Shown here piece by piece: positions 17,290-25,492 of a stretch of DNA of 64,000 nt. Position 1 is the first letter of the stretch; each line of letters starts with the position of its first letter. The notes below the pieces were generated by a model that saw nothing but the letters and a program-made list of their open reading frames with translations, searched no databases and had not been told where the DNA came from. A program made the position numbers and the translations under genes. This DNA is from G965200765 sp965200765 (GTDB lineage Bacteria > Pseudomonadota > Gammaproteobacteria > Arenicellales > JAJDZL01). Where the stretch lies: the NCBI GenBank assembly GCA_965200765.1, contig OZ241380.1:1116001-1180000 (forward strand), given 5' to 3'.

Positions 17290-18921
17290 CTACATGTTCG
17301 GGTAGTTGGGTCCGCCACCGCCTTCAGGAACTGCCCAATTGATATTCTGCATCGGGTCCTTGATATCGCAGGTTTTGCAGTGTACACAATTTTGCGCGTT
17401 GATCACCAATTGAGGATTTTTGTCTTCACCATCGACAATTTCGTAGACTCCGGCAGGGCAGTATCGTTGCTCCGGCGCCTCATACAAGGCCAAATTGACG
17501 TCAATCGGTGTAGCAGTATTCTGTAGTTGCAAGTGCACCGGCTGGTTTTCTTCATGATTCGTGTTGGAAAGATAGACTGAAGAATTGCGGTCAAAACTCA
17601 GTACACCATCTGGTTTTGGATACTCAATCGGTTTGAAATTCTTGGCAGGCTTCAGGCTATCGTGGTCGGTATGATGAGACTTGGTCCAAGGAGCCTTGCC
17701 GCGAAAGAGATAGGTTTCAAACGCAGCATTGATTATGCCGTTCCAAAAACCGTTCTGGAAACCTGGGCGAATGTTTCGAGCGCGGTACAGTTCATCCCAG
17801 AGCCAGGATTTCTCAAGATTTTCCGGATATGCGGTTAGTTCACCATTATTTCCCGATTTCAAATGGTCGAATGCTGCTTCTGCCGCCACAATGGCAGATT
17901 TCATTGATGTGTGAGTGCCTTTGATTTTGGGCATGTTCAAAAATCCGGCACAGTCGCCAATCAGCGCACCACCCGGAAACACAAGCTTCGGAATGGATTG
18001 AAAGCCGCCTTCATTCAAAGCTCTTGCACCATAAGCAACTCTCCGGCCGTTTTTGAAAGTGTCGCGTACCGCAGGATGATGCTTGAACCTTTGAAACTCT
18101 TCAAAAGGGTTAAGGTAAGGATTCTGATAGTCAAGGCCAATCACAAAGCCAACTGAAACCTGATTGTCTTCCAGGTGGTATACAAATGAGCCACCGTAGG
18201 TTTTTGAATCCAGCGGCCAGCCGACGCTGTGCCATACAAGTCCTTGACGGTGACATTCAGGAGTGACTTCCCAAAGTTCCTTGATGCCGATTCCGAATGT
18301 TTGAGGTTGCACTCCGTCACGCAAGTTATAACGCTCAAACAGTTTTTTAGTCAGAGAACCCCGGCATCCTTCTGCAAACAGTACCAGTTTGGCGCGCAAT
18401 TCAGCACCGGGCACAAAATTTGCAGTTTGCTTGCCCTCCTTGTCAATACCCATATCGCCGGTTACTACGCCAACTACGCGATCATTTTCGATTAAAAGAT
18501 CGGCCGCAGGATAGCCCGGAATAATGTCAACGCCAAGTTCTTCGGCTTGCTCCCCTAGCCAGCGACACAGATTTCCCAGAGAGATGACATAGTTGCCGTG
18601 GTTGTTCATTTGTGGTGGAGTAGGGAATGGAATTGCTAACTTTTCTGTCAAATATACGAATTTGTCTTTGGTAGCAGGCGAGTTCAGCGGTGCTCCTTTC
18701 TCCTTCCAGTCAGGGATCAATTCGTTCAGCGCGCGCGGTTCAAGTACTGCCCCTGACAGGATATGTGCGCCGATTTCAGAGCCTTTCTCCAGTAAACAAA
18801 CAGAGATTTCGTGGTTGTTTTCCTTGCACAGTTGGCGCAGTCGAATACCAGCCGACAAGCCGGAAGGACCGCCGCCAACAATGACAACATCGTATTCAAG
18901 TACGTCTCGTTCGATTTCCAT
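17290..18921 (-). CDS. etfD: electron transfer flavoprotein-ubiquinone oxidoreductase
   Basis: A 543-residue ETF-QO, an inner-membrane-associated protein with FAD and a 4Fe-4S cluster that passes electrons from ETF to ubiquinone. The N-terminal FAD motif is DVVIVGGGPSGLSAGIRL; SLGNLCRWLGEQAEELGV and GTHTSMKSAIVAAEAAF are typical. The C-terminal cluster ligands are C-P-A-G-V-Y-E and N-C-V-H-C-K-T-C-D-I-K-D-P, and the end is W-A-V-P-E-G-G-G-G-P-x-Y-x-x-M. It would serve the acyl-CoA dehydrogenase in this window and possibly dehydrogenases of amine catabolism. Its position inside a urease/decarboxylase directon is unusual. Confidence 0.95.
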   Translation of the reverse strand: MEIERDVLEYDVVIVGGGPSGLSAGIRLRQLCKENNHEISVCLLEKGSEIGAHILSGAVLEPRALNELIPDWKEKGAPLNSPATKDKFVYLTEKLAIPFPTPPQMNNHGNYVISLGNLCRWLGEQAEELGVDIIPGYPAADLLIENDRVVGVVTGDMGIDKEGKQTANFVPGAELRAKLVLFAEGCRGSLTKKLFERYNLRDGVQPQTFGIGIKELWEVTPECHRQGLVWHSVGWPLDSKTYGGSFVYHLEDNQVSVGFVIGLDYQNPYLNPFEEFQRFKHHPAVRDTFKNGRRVAYGARALNEGGFQSIPKLVFPGGALIGDCAGFLNMPKIKGTHTSMKSAIVAAEAAFDHLKSGNNGELTAYPENLEKSWLWDELYRARNIRPGFQNGFWNGIINAAFETYLFRGKAPWTKSHHTDHDSLKPAKNFKPIEYPKPDGVLSFDRNSSVYLSNTNHEENQPVHLQLQNTATPIDVNLALYEAPEQRYCPAGVYEIVDGEDKNPQLVINAQNCVHCKTCDIKDPMQNINWAVPEGGGGPNYPNM

Positions 18922-18945
18922 ATCAGATTGTGGTGCGTAATGTTT

Positions 18946-19581
18946 TCAGTTTTGCGGTGTCAATACTTCAACCCGGATATCAGTGGGGTCGCCATCGTTG
19001 CAGGGATTATTGATCTGCGGGCAGTTTGAAATAAGTGCCAATATTCGCATTTCAGCTTGCAGCTTTACATACTCTCCGGGGCGCGAAGGGCTTTGAGCGA
19101 AGACGCTTGCCTCTGTGCTGCCATCTCCATGCACCGGAACTGAACAAAAGAAATTGATATTTGGCACAATGTCTGTCCATCCCATGCCATGTGTCTCCAG
19201 CGATTGAAGAAAATTCTCTCGACAACCATTCGTTGATGTAGCACCGTAGAGCATTTTGTTGCCAGGAATCGAGCAGCAACCAGCGATTGTGTCATGACCT
19301 CCCAATGAGTCTTCAACCACTGTCATCATAGGGTTTGCAAAGTCGGAGTAAAGGACTGTATCCTTTTCAATGCGGATATTCTTGGCCGCCTTGATTGTAT
19401 TGGGTGCATGATAGCGTTCTTTTCGATTGTCTGCGTTGTAGCACAGAAAATCTACCCCTTGCTTTCCCTCAAGGTCGGTTATTTTCAGAAATTGACCCAT
19501 TTCCAGTACACCTTGCCATGGATGTCCAGCCGGTACAATCGTATCGCTAACAGTGATTGTGTTTGTTGTCGTGTCTGCCAT
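18946..19581 (-). CDS. DUF1989 (urea carboxylase-associated family) protein
   Basis: A 211-residue DUF1989 protein. Signatures: the early V-P-A-G-H-P-W-Q-G strand, Q-G-V-D-F-L-C-Y-N-A, YSDFANPMMTVVEDSLGGHDTI, and the conserved N-G-C-R-E-N-F. Family members called urea carboxylase-associated proteins 1 and 2 include carboxyguanidine deiminase subunits of guanidine breakdown. Here no urea/guanidine carboxylase is adjacent, but a full urease set follows downstream on the same strand. It is the first gene of the directon, 24 bases before ETF-QO. A second DUF1989 gene occurs at 55.3-55.9 kb. Confidence 0.85.
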   Translation of the reverse strand: MADTTTNTITVSDTIVPAGHPWQGVLEMGQFLKITDLEGKQGVDFLCYNADNRKERYHAPNTIKAAKNIRIEKDTVLYSDFANPMMTVVEDSLGGHDTIAGCCSIPGNKMLYGATSTNGCRENFLQSLETHGMGWTDIVPNINFFCSVPVHGDGSTEASVFAQSPSRPGEYVKLQAEMRILALISNCPQINNPCNDGDPTDIRVEVLTPQN

Positions 19582-19930
19582 TTGGACAATTCTGGTAGTT
19601 TCACAGGATAAAAGCTTCTGTGTCTCAACACAGTATAACCGCTAACAAAGCCTTGCGGGACAAAATTCATCTTGTATTTCTCAATCACGAAATCTCTGTT
19701 GCACAACCCAGGTTTGTCCACTCGGTGCGATACTTGGCGTCGGAATTCCATTTTTGGCAGTGTTATCCAATGACAGCTTGAATCATCTGGTGCATCGGCA
19801 TTGTCACAAGAACAGGTGTTGTTGTGGCATAATTTGTAGCACGCAGATTGATTTTGTTGTGCCCAGGTGCGTTCAACAGGGTCATTCAACAACTGAATCT
19901 GGTTCATTACAAATCGAGGGATTTCTATCA
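19582..19930. other. 349-base intergenic region between divergent genes
   Basis: Non-coding spacer between the DUF1989 gene and the SDR gene. A forward open frame extends from 19754 into the SDR gene, but its first 59 residues are Cys/His-rich and unlike the family, so the SDR start is placed at 19931. The dyad described separately lies near its left end. Confidence 0.35.
19618..19637 (-). promoter_or_regulatory. inverted repeat overlapping a -10-like hexamer upstream of the DUF1989/ETF-QO/urease directon
   Basis: CTGTGT (19618-19623) and ACACAG (19628-19633) form a perfect dyad with a 4-base spacer. On the minus strand it directly overlaps TATACT (19632-19637), about 50 bases upstream of the ATG at 19581. 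Position and symmetry suit an operator, but the regulator is unknown and such a short dyad can arise by chance. Confidence 0.33.
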
Positions 19931-20698
19931 ATGCAGACGAATGGAGTTGCTGCGCTTGTAACAGGTGCAGCTTCAGGAATGGGTGAAGCAACCGCTCGGT
20001 ACTTGGCGAATTCTGGTGCGAAGGTTGCTTTTTTGGACATGAACAAGGAAAAGATCGCAGTCTCTGCGAAAGAATGTAACGGTGTAGCGATTGAGTGTGA
20101 TGTTACGAGCGAGAAAAGTATGGAAGAAGCGGTCGCGGTTGCCAGAGAGCATCATGGCGTTGCGCGGATTTTGATTAACTGCGCGGGGATCGCTCCGGCT
20201 GCCCGGATCGTCAATCGGGAAGGGCAGGCCATGCCACTTGCTGAATTCAAACGAGTGATTGATGTAAATTTGATTGGTACATTCAATGCAATTCGATTGA
20301 TGGCGGCGGATTTGCAGAGTGCAGAGCCACTGGATGACGTGGGCGAGAAGGGCGTAATTGTAAATGTCGCGTCGGTGTCAGCTTTTGAAGGACAGGTTGG
20401 ACAAGCCGCATACAGTTCGTCAAAAGGTGCGATTGTTGCATTGACGATTCAGGCGGCGCGTGAGCTTTCGAGTTCCGGAATTCGTGTAATGACTATCGCA
20501 CCTGGTTTAATCGCCACTCCCATGTTGTTCGGGATGCCGCAAGCGGTGCAAGATAGCCTTGCACTGCAAGTTCCTTTCCCCAAGCGATTGGGGAATCCTG
20601 AAGAATTTGCAGGTCTTGTGGGGCATATTCTGGAAAATCAAATGTTGAATGGCGAAGTGATTCGCCTGGATGGAGCGATTCGAATGCAACCGAAGTAG
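19931..20698 (+). CDS. short-chain dehydrogenase, 3-hydroxyacyl-CoA dehydrogenase type 2-like
   Basis: About 255 residues from ATG 19931. A classical SDR: the NAD-binding T-G-A-A-S-G-M-G-E-A-T at the start, D-V-T after beta-3, N-C-A-G, and the catalytic Ser-Tyr-Lys set in NVASVSAFEGQVGQAAYSSSKGA. The INCAGIAPA, EFKRVIDVNLIGTFN and M-T-I-A-P-G-L-I-A-T-P-M segments closely resemble the HSD17B10/3-hydroxy-2-methylbutyryl-CoA dehydrogenase group, which oxidises short branched hydroxyacyl-CoAs. It stands alone and diverges from the urease directon. Confidence 0.85.
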   Translation: MQTNGVAALVTGAASGMGEATARYLANSGAKVAFLDMNKEKIAVSAKECNGVAIECDVTSEKSMEEAVAVAREHHGVARILINCAGIAPAARIVNREGQAMPLAEFKRVIDVNLIGTFNAIRLMAADLQSAEPLDDVGEKGVIVNVASVSAFEGQVGQAAYSSSKGAIVALTIQAARELSSSGIRVMTIAPGLIATPMLFGMPQAVQDSLALQVPFPKRLGNPEEFAGLVGHILENQMLNGEVIRLDGAIRMQPK

Positions 20699-20841
20699 GT
20701 TGCTAAGCGTCAAAACCCTAATAATTCTTTCGCTTGTTTTTGCCCGTTTGTTGCATTAGAAATTGAGAATGATAAGAATTTTTGTTGTAAAGCTTTGCTT
20801 TCAAGAGCATCTTCCACTCTGGGCATTTGTTTAACTTGAAT

Positions 20842-21398
20842 TCAAGAATGTAACTTTAATCGATTTCTTATTTTGGATTGAAGTTCGAGCACATCAAGAG
20901 ATAATGGATTGTCTTGGTCTTCGGCGTATTCATTCCACAAAAATTCCAGCTCGGCTTCCAAAGTATTTTCGAGGTCAGTGCGGGTCTCGTCATAGATGTA
21001 GTGGATAAACTCACCTTCAAGTCCATAGTAGAAAGTCTTAGTGTCAAAAGTTACATCAAATTTTAAGGGCGGTTCAGCATAATAGTACTGCTCATTTATC
21101 CTCACCTTATTCACTTCAATTGGATTTTCGTCTACTGCGAGAATCTTATCTACCTTACTAATAGAAACAGGTTCGTCTCTCTTGTTGAATACAATGTCGC
21201 CATATACATGAACAGGTTTACGAAGATTGTCAAGCAAAATCGGTTTGATATTTTGAACACTCGAGTAGCAGGCAACAGGTGGTGACCAGATATTAGCCTG
21301 ATTTGAATTTCTTCTTTTTCAACATCAATTCTATTCAAGAAGCCTGTTATGTGGTAAGGCTTACAATCACTTACGAATGCAATGGTATTTTTGATCAT
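20842..21398 (-). pseudogene. frameshifted gene of unknown function downstream of the DNA methyltransferase
   Basis: Two overlapping minus-strand frames read as one broken gene. The first (from ATG 21398) gives MIKNTIAFVSDCKPYHITGF... up to about R-L-I-S-G; the second continues as P-P-V-A-C-Y-S-S-V-Q-N-I-K-P and then LRKPVHVYGDIVFNKRDEPV to a stop at 20842. Joining them around 21279-21293 by a single-base shift gives a coherent protein of about 185 residues with a beta-rich N-terminal half. The fusion is inferred from continuity; family not recognised. It starts 12 bases after the methyltransferase stop, so the two probably formed an operon. A sequencing or assembly error is an alternative to true mutation. 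Confidence 0.6.
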
Positions 21399-21410
21399 TA
21401 AAGCAGACTC

Positions 21411-22301
21411 CTAATTAAATAGTGTTGGTTGAAGTTTATCAGGTACTGAAACTGGCGCATATTCAAATGTATTTGATGGCCAAATACGTTCTAAATTATC
21501 TGTGTAAAAGTAATCACTTTGATAACGATCTATGTGATCAGATTTACGAAAGGAGTTTAATCTGTTTTCGATTAACTCAAAATTCAATGGATCTTTCTCT
21601 ATCCCGATAACATATCGGTCGAGTTGACTTGCTACTGATAATGTAGTCCCTGTTCCAGCGAATGGATCAAATATGCAGTCCCCAGGTAAAGATGAAGTAA
21701 GAATAATTCTCAACAGCAATGCAATAGGAGATTGCTGTTTGTGTGCTCGTTCACCAGAATGCGTACGTAAAGCTTCATCACCGGCAAAATACCCTGAGGT
21801 CAACTCTCTGATGTCGTCCCAAACGTCATTTACACAAACCCCTTTTGTTCTGGGCGTGTATCCATGTGGAAGTGGAGGATTGATTCGCAAACGATTGAAC
21901 ACTGAAGGGGGACTGCCTTTTGTTGCATAAACAATAATTTGATATGCTTTGCCGTAACGATGGATGCCAGGTACAATAGATGTTTTCTTTTTCCATATTA
22001 TTAGGTTCTGAAACGTCCATCCAGATTTTCTTAATGTTTCAAGTACACGCTCTGAATTCTTTTCTCTCTGCATGAAGTATATTGCTGCACCAGTGGCAGA
22101 GTGCTTAAAAATACCCTCTGATATGTTCAACATCCATTCCCAATATTGATCATCGTTCATTTGATCATCATGGTTTCGATAGTCTTTGCCTTGATTGAAC
22201 GGCGGGTCAAGAAAAGAGACATTGAATTCGGGCACGTCCAGTTCTTCGCTTGATAACCATTTCGAGCAATCAGTACAGATTAATTTATGTTTATTAGACA
22301 T
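21411..22301 (-). CDS. site-specific DNA methyltransferase (N4-cytosine/N6-adenine, beta-class order)
   Basis: A 296-residue DNA methyltransferase. The catalytic motif IV DPPF is at residues 32-35 and the SAM-binding motif FDPFAGTGTT is near the C-terminus (211-220), the IV-before-I order of beta-class enzymes. Between them is a target-recognition stretch with IIWKKKTSIVPG. No endonuclease is recognised beside it; the frameshifted downstream gene is the only partner candidate. The 20.7-22.5 kb segment is visibly AT-richer than its surroundings, which suggests horizontal acquisition. Whether it is a solitary regulator methylase or a remnant restriction system is open. Confidence 0.88.
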   Translation of the reverse strand: MSNKHKLICTDCSKWLSSEELDVPEFNVSFLDPPFNQGKDYRNHDDQMNDDQYWEWMLNISEGIFKHSATGAAIYFMQREKNSERVLETLRKSGWTFQNLIIWKKKTSIVPGIHRYGKAYQIIVYATKGSPPSVFNRLRINPPLPHGYTPRTKGVCVNDVWDDIRELTSGYFAGDEALRTHSGERAHKQQSPIALLLRIILTSSLPGDCIFDPFAGTGTTLSVASQLDRYVIGIEKDPLNFELIENRLNSFRKSDHIDRYQSDYFYTDNLERIWPSNTFEYAPVSVPDKLQPTLFN

Positions 22302-22551
22302 TTTGGTAATATTTGAGTATTGATGTTACAATTCTAACCCAAATTCAATTTTACGTACCTGCAAAGATAACAGGCCAAGAAAGATTTCCACCATGAGCAG
22401 AAAGAAATATAACCCCAAAACCGCGAAATGTCAACTGTGATGTCTTCAATTCAAAGAATTGCCGACGAGAAAAAGTGAAATACTTACACTACCTTCCTTT
22501 GCGAAGCGAATATTTGAAAGATTAAGTAGTCAAGTAAAATTCCACACTGGA

Positions 22552-23196
22552 TTAGTCGTTTGCAGGCTTTGTACCGTCTTTGATGTGTTTCAATCGGGTC
22601 ATTGCTTCGCGGTTAAACAGATACGGCTTCTCCAGGTAGTCAAGTAAAACATCCAGTGAATCAAGTCCCCAGAACAGTTCGTTGTCGTAGCACAATGTAG
22701 GTACGCCGTAAACTCCCTGTTCAATTGCAAACTCTGTATTTGAACGCAGACTATCCTTGACGGCAGGAGCACTGATTAGTGGGGTTGCATCACGAACATT
22801 TAAACTCGAACACACCGCATTCCAGCATTCTTCGCTCGTTGGGTCTAGCTCTTTTGTCCAGATGACTTGAAAAATCTTGCTTACAACTTCATGCGTATTG
22901 TCAAGTGCAATGGACAAGCGGAGGTAGGGAAGAGGGTTGAATGGATGTATATCCGGTGTACGAAAAGGGATCCCCAGTTTTTCGGCAAGCCATGTGGTAT
23001 GGCGGTAGGTGAACAACCTTTTCTGTTCAATTTCAACCGGCCCCAGATGTCCCCAATGTTTGAGTAGCGCGGCAAACAACACAGGAGTGAGTTTGACTTC
23101 AACATTGCCAGGAATACGATACAGTTGTTCATGAAGCAGATAGGAAAACGGTGATATGAAATCAAACAGGATTTCAACTTGTTTATTCTTTGACAT
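22552..23196 (-). CDS. DsbA-family 2-hydroxychromene-2-carboxylate isomerase-like protein
   Basis: A 214-residue thioredoxin-fold protein of the kappa-class GST/2-hydroxychromene-2-carboxylate isomerase group. Signatures are the F-D-F-I-S-P-F-S-Y-L start with the catalytic serine position in SPFSY, the HWGHLGPVEI segment, FNPLPYLRLSIAL, and GVYGVPTLCYDNELFWGLD with the cis-proline. It uses glutathione to isomerise aromatic intermediates such as in naphthalene breakdown. It follows the CoA ligase gene by 6 bases in the same direction, so it may be part of an acid/aromatic degradation operon. Confidence 0.85.
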   Translation of the reverse strand: MSKNKQVEILFDFISPFSYLLHEQLYRIPGNVEVKLTPVLFAALLKHWGHLGPVEIEQKRLFTYRHTTWLAEKLGIPFRTPDIHPFNPLPYLRLSIALDNTHEVVSKIFQVIWTKELDPTSEECWNAVCSSLNVRDATPLISAPAVKDSLRSNTEFAIEQGVYGVPTLCYDNELFWGLDSLDVLLDYLEKPYLFNREAMTRLKHIKDGTKPAND

Positions 23197-23202
23197 GATT
23201 GT

Positions 23203-24840
23203 CTATTCCAGTGAATTTGCCAGTTCGCGAAGCTTGAACTTCTGGATTTTACCGGTAGATGTTTTCGGTAGCTCACAAAACACAACTGTTCTTGGAGCCT
23301 TGAATCTAGCCATGTTCATCTTGCAATACTCAATGAGTTCAGCTTCGGTAGGTTGCGGTTCTGCATTGGGGTTCAATGTGACAAATGCGCACGGTGTTTC
23401 TCCCCATTTTTCGTCGTTTCGGGCTACAACAGCGGCCGCCATGACTGCGGGATGCTCGAACAACACGTCTTCGATTTCAATGGACGAGATATTTTCCCCT
23501 CCTGAAATGATGATGTCTTTCGACCGATCTTTCAGTTGAATGTAGTTGTCCGGATGCATCACTCCAAGGTCACCCGAGTGAAACCAACCACCTTCGAACG
23601 CTTCCTCAGTCGCGGTCGGATTTTTCAGATAGCCTTTCATTACATTGTTTCCCTGAAACATGACTTCGCCCAATGTTTCTTTGTCAGAAGGCAGATTTTG
23701 CATGGTCTCGGGGTCCTGGATTTGCAGGTCATTCAAAGCAATGTTAGGTACGCCTTGACGCGATTTGAGTTGTGCGCGTTCTGATTCACTCAAGTCATTC
23801 CAGTCTTGATTCCATGCACAAATCACCGCCGGACCGTATGTTTCTGTCAAACCGTACACGTGGGTCATATGAAAGCCGCTTGCCTCCATTTGCGCCAGTA
23901 CTGATGCTGGCGGCGGGGCCGCAGCTGTCATGACTTTCACTAGATGGTCAAACTCGCGTTTGTCGTCGTTGCTAGCGTTGGTCACCATGCCCAATACTAT
24001 GGGGGCACCGCAAAAATGTGTCACTCCATGGTCGGCAATGGCATCGAAGATATTCTTCGCATTGACTTGACGCAGACAAACATTGGTTCCGGTCATCATT
24101 GCCATGGTCCATGGAAAACACCATCCGTTGCAGTGAAACATGGGAAGTGTCCACAGATAAACCGGATGAAAGGGCAGTTGCCAATCAAGTGCAATGCTCA
24201 GTACATTCAGGTATGCTCCGCGATGATGATAAACCACTCCTTTGGGGTTTCCTGTCGTTCCGGAAGTGTAGTTCAACGAGATGGCATCCCACTCGTCTTC
24301 AGGCATTTTGAAAAAAAATTCAAATTTTTCTTGACTTATGAGGGTTTCATAGTCCATACTTCCCTGCTTTGTATTATGTTGCAGTGCATCATCAATTATG
24401 TCAATTACGGAAATATCTCTGTTGACCATGCCGAGTGCTGTATCAACGACACTCGAATATTCAGTGTCGGCGAGCAGGATATTCGTTTCGGAATGGTCGA
24501 GAATGACCGCGACCGTACTGGCATCCAGACGCGTATTCAGAGAATTCAGCACCGCACCCGACATGGGCACTCCGAAATGGGCTTCGTACATTGGTGGTGT
24601 ATTGGGACACATGATTGATACAGTATCCCCGTGTTGCACGCCAAGTTTCTGCAAACCCGAAGCGAGTTGATGGCACCGTCTGGTTGTTTCTTGCCATGTA
24701 TACCGCTGATTTCCGTAAATTAGCGATGTTCTGTTCGGAAAAGCTCGATTACACCGTTCCAGAAAGCTCAAGGGTGTCAACGGAACATAGTTTGCCGGAT
24801 TCTTGTCTAGACCGTATTCGTATGGATTATCTGATTTCAT
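23203..24840 (-). CDS. medium-chain/DmdB-like acyl-CoA synthetase
   Basis: A 545-residue AMP-forming ligase. It begins with the subgroup signature Y-G-L-D-K-N-P-A-N-Y-V-P-L-T-P-L-S-F-L and carries L-N-Y-T-S-G-T-T-G-N-P-K-G-V, HVYGLTETYGPA, GWFHSGDLGVMHPDNYIQLKDRSKDIIISGGENISS and the C-terminal lysine in LPKTSTGKIQ. This subgroup includes medium-chain fatty acid and 3-methylmercaptopropionate (DmdB) CoA ligases. A DmdC-type dehydrogenase lies at 4.9-6.7 kb, but the DMSP demethylase DmdA is not in this window, so general fatty-acid activation is the safer call. Confidence 0.85.
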   Translation of the reverse strand: MKSDNPYEYGLDKNPANYVPLTPLSFLERCNRAFPNRTSLIYGNQRYTWQETTRRCHQLASGLQKLGVQHGDTVSIMCPNTPPMYEAHFGVPMSGAVLNSLNTRLDASTVAVILDHSETNILLADTEYSSVVDTALGMVNRDISVIDIIDDALQHNTKQGSMDYETLISQEKFEFFFKMPEDEWDAISLNYTSGTTGNPKGVVYHHRGAYLNVLSIALDWQLPFHPVYLWTLPMFHCNGWCFPWTMAMMTGTNVCLRQVNAKNIFDAIADHGVTHFCGAPIVLGMVTNASNDDKREFDHLVKVMTAAAPPPASVLAQMEASGFHMTHVYGLTETYGPAVICAWNQDWNDLSESERAQLKSRQGVPNIALNDLQIQDPETMQNLPSDKETLGEVMFQGNNVMKGYLKNPTATEEAFEGGWFHSGDLGVMHPDNYIQLKDRSKDIIISGGENISSIEIEDVLFEHPAVMAAAVVARNDEKWGETPCAFVTLNPNAEPQPTEAELIEYCKMNMARFKAPRTVVFCELPKTSTGKIQKFKLRELANSLE

Positions 24841-24962
24841 TGATATTTGTCGCTATGGTTCGCTATCGTCGCGAGAATTTGAGTTCAATGAAATTATACG
24901 AACTTCATCTTAAATTTTTTCAACTCCAACCTTTTATAGGAAATCACTGAACGAGGTATGTA

Positions 24963-25457
24963 ATGGTTGACGAAAAAACCTTTTCTGATTTGCATGGCTA
25001 CTACTTTGAGGACTTGCAAGTAGGAATGTCCGCTGTACACGGCAAAACGGTAACAGATGCAGATGTGCTGATGTTTACAGGTGTATCCGGAGATACTAAT
25101 CCGTTGCATCTGAATCGTGATTTTGCCGGCGGCACTCCATTTGGCGAACCCATTGTCCACGGCATGTTGACTGCAAGTCTGATTTCGACATTAATCGGTA
25201 CGCGCTTGCCTGGTCCAGGTTGTATTTACATGAACCAGAGTCTTAAATTCACTGCACCGGTACGGGTTGGAGATACGGTCATCGCAAGAGCCACGATTCG
25301 GGAAATGGATCGCGAGCGACCTTATGTGATTATGGAAACGGTCTGCGAAGTTGACGGTGAAATCGTTCTTGAGGGCAAGGCAAAAATCAAGGTGCCACGC
25401 CGGTCGAATGGAAAAAATCTGCCAAATTCAACAAATGTTCGAAATGGTTCTTCCTAA
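24963..25457 (+). CDS. MaoC-family (R)-specific enoyl-CoA hydratase
   Basis: A 164-residue single hot-dog protein. The hydratase-2 motif appears as D-x-L-M-F-T-G-V-S-G-D-T-N-P-L-H-L-N, with catalytic Asp and His in the usual positions, then FGEPIVHGMLTASLISTLIGTRLPGPG. These enzymes hydrate trans-2-enoyl-CoA to (R)-3-hydroxyacyl-CoA. The PHA synthase gene starts 35 bases downstream, so a PhaJ-like role of supplying monomers for polyhydroxyalkanoate is the natural inference. Confidence 0.87.
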   Translation: MVDEKTFSDLHGYYFEDLQVGMSAVHGKTVTDADVLMFTGVSGDTNPLHLNRDFAGGTPFGEPIVHGMLTASLISTLIGTRLPGPGCIYMNQSLKFTAPVRVGDTVIARATIREMDRERPYVIMETVCEVDGEIVLEGKAKIKVPRRSNGKNLPNSTNVRNGSS

Positions 25458-25492
25458 TCATTTATAATGCAGTGCAACATAAACCACGCTTT

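Noticed and set aside
19754..19930. N-terminal extension of the SDR protein
   Set aside because: The extra residues are Cys/His-rich and the NAD-binding motif sits at the expected distance from ATG 19931.
23944..24618. 224-codon plus-strand open frame within the acyl-CoA synthetase gene
   Set aside because: It is antisense to conserved ligase motifs and shows no family features of its own.
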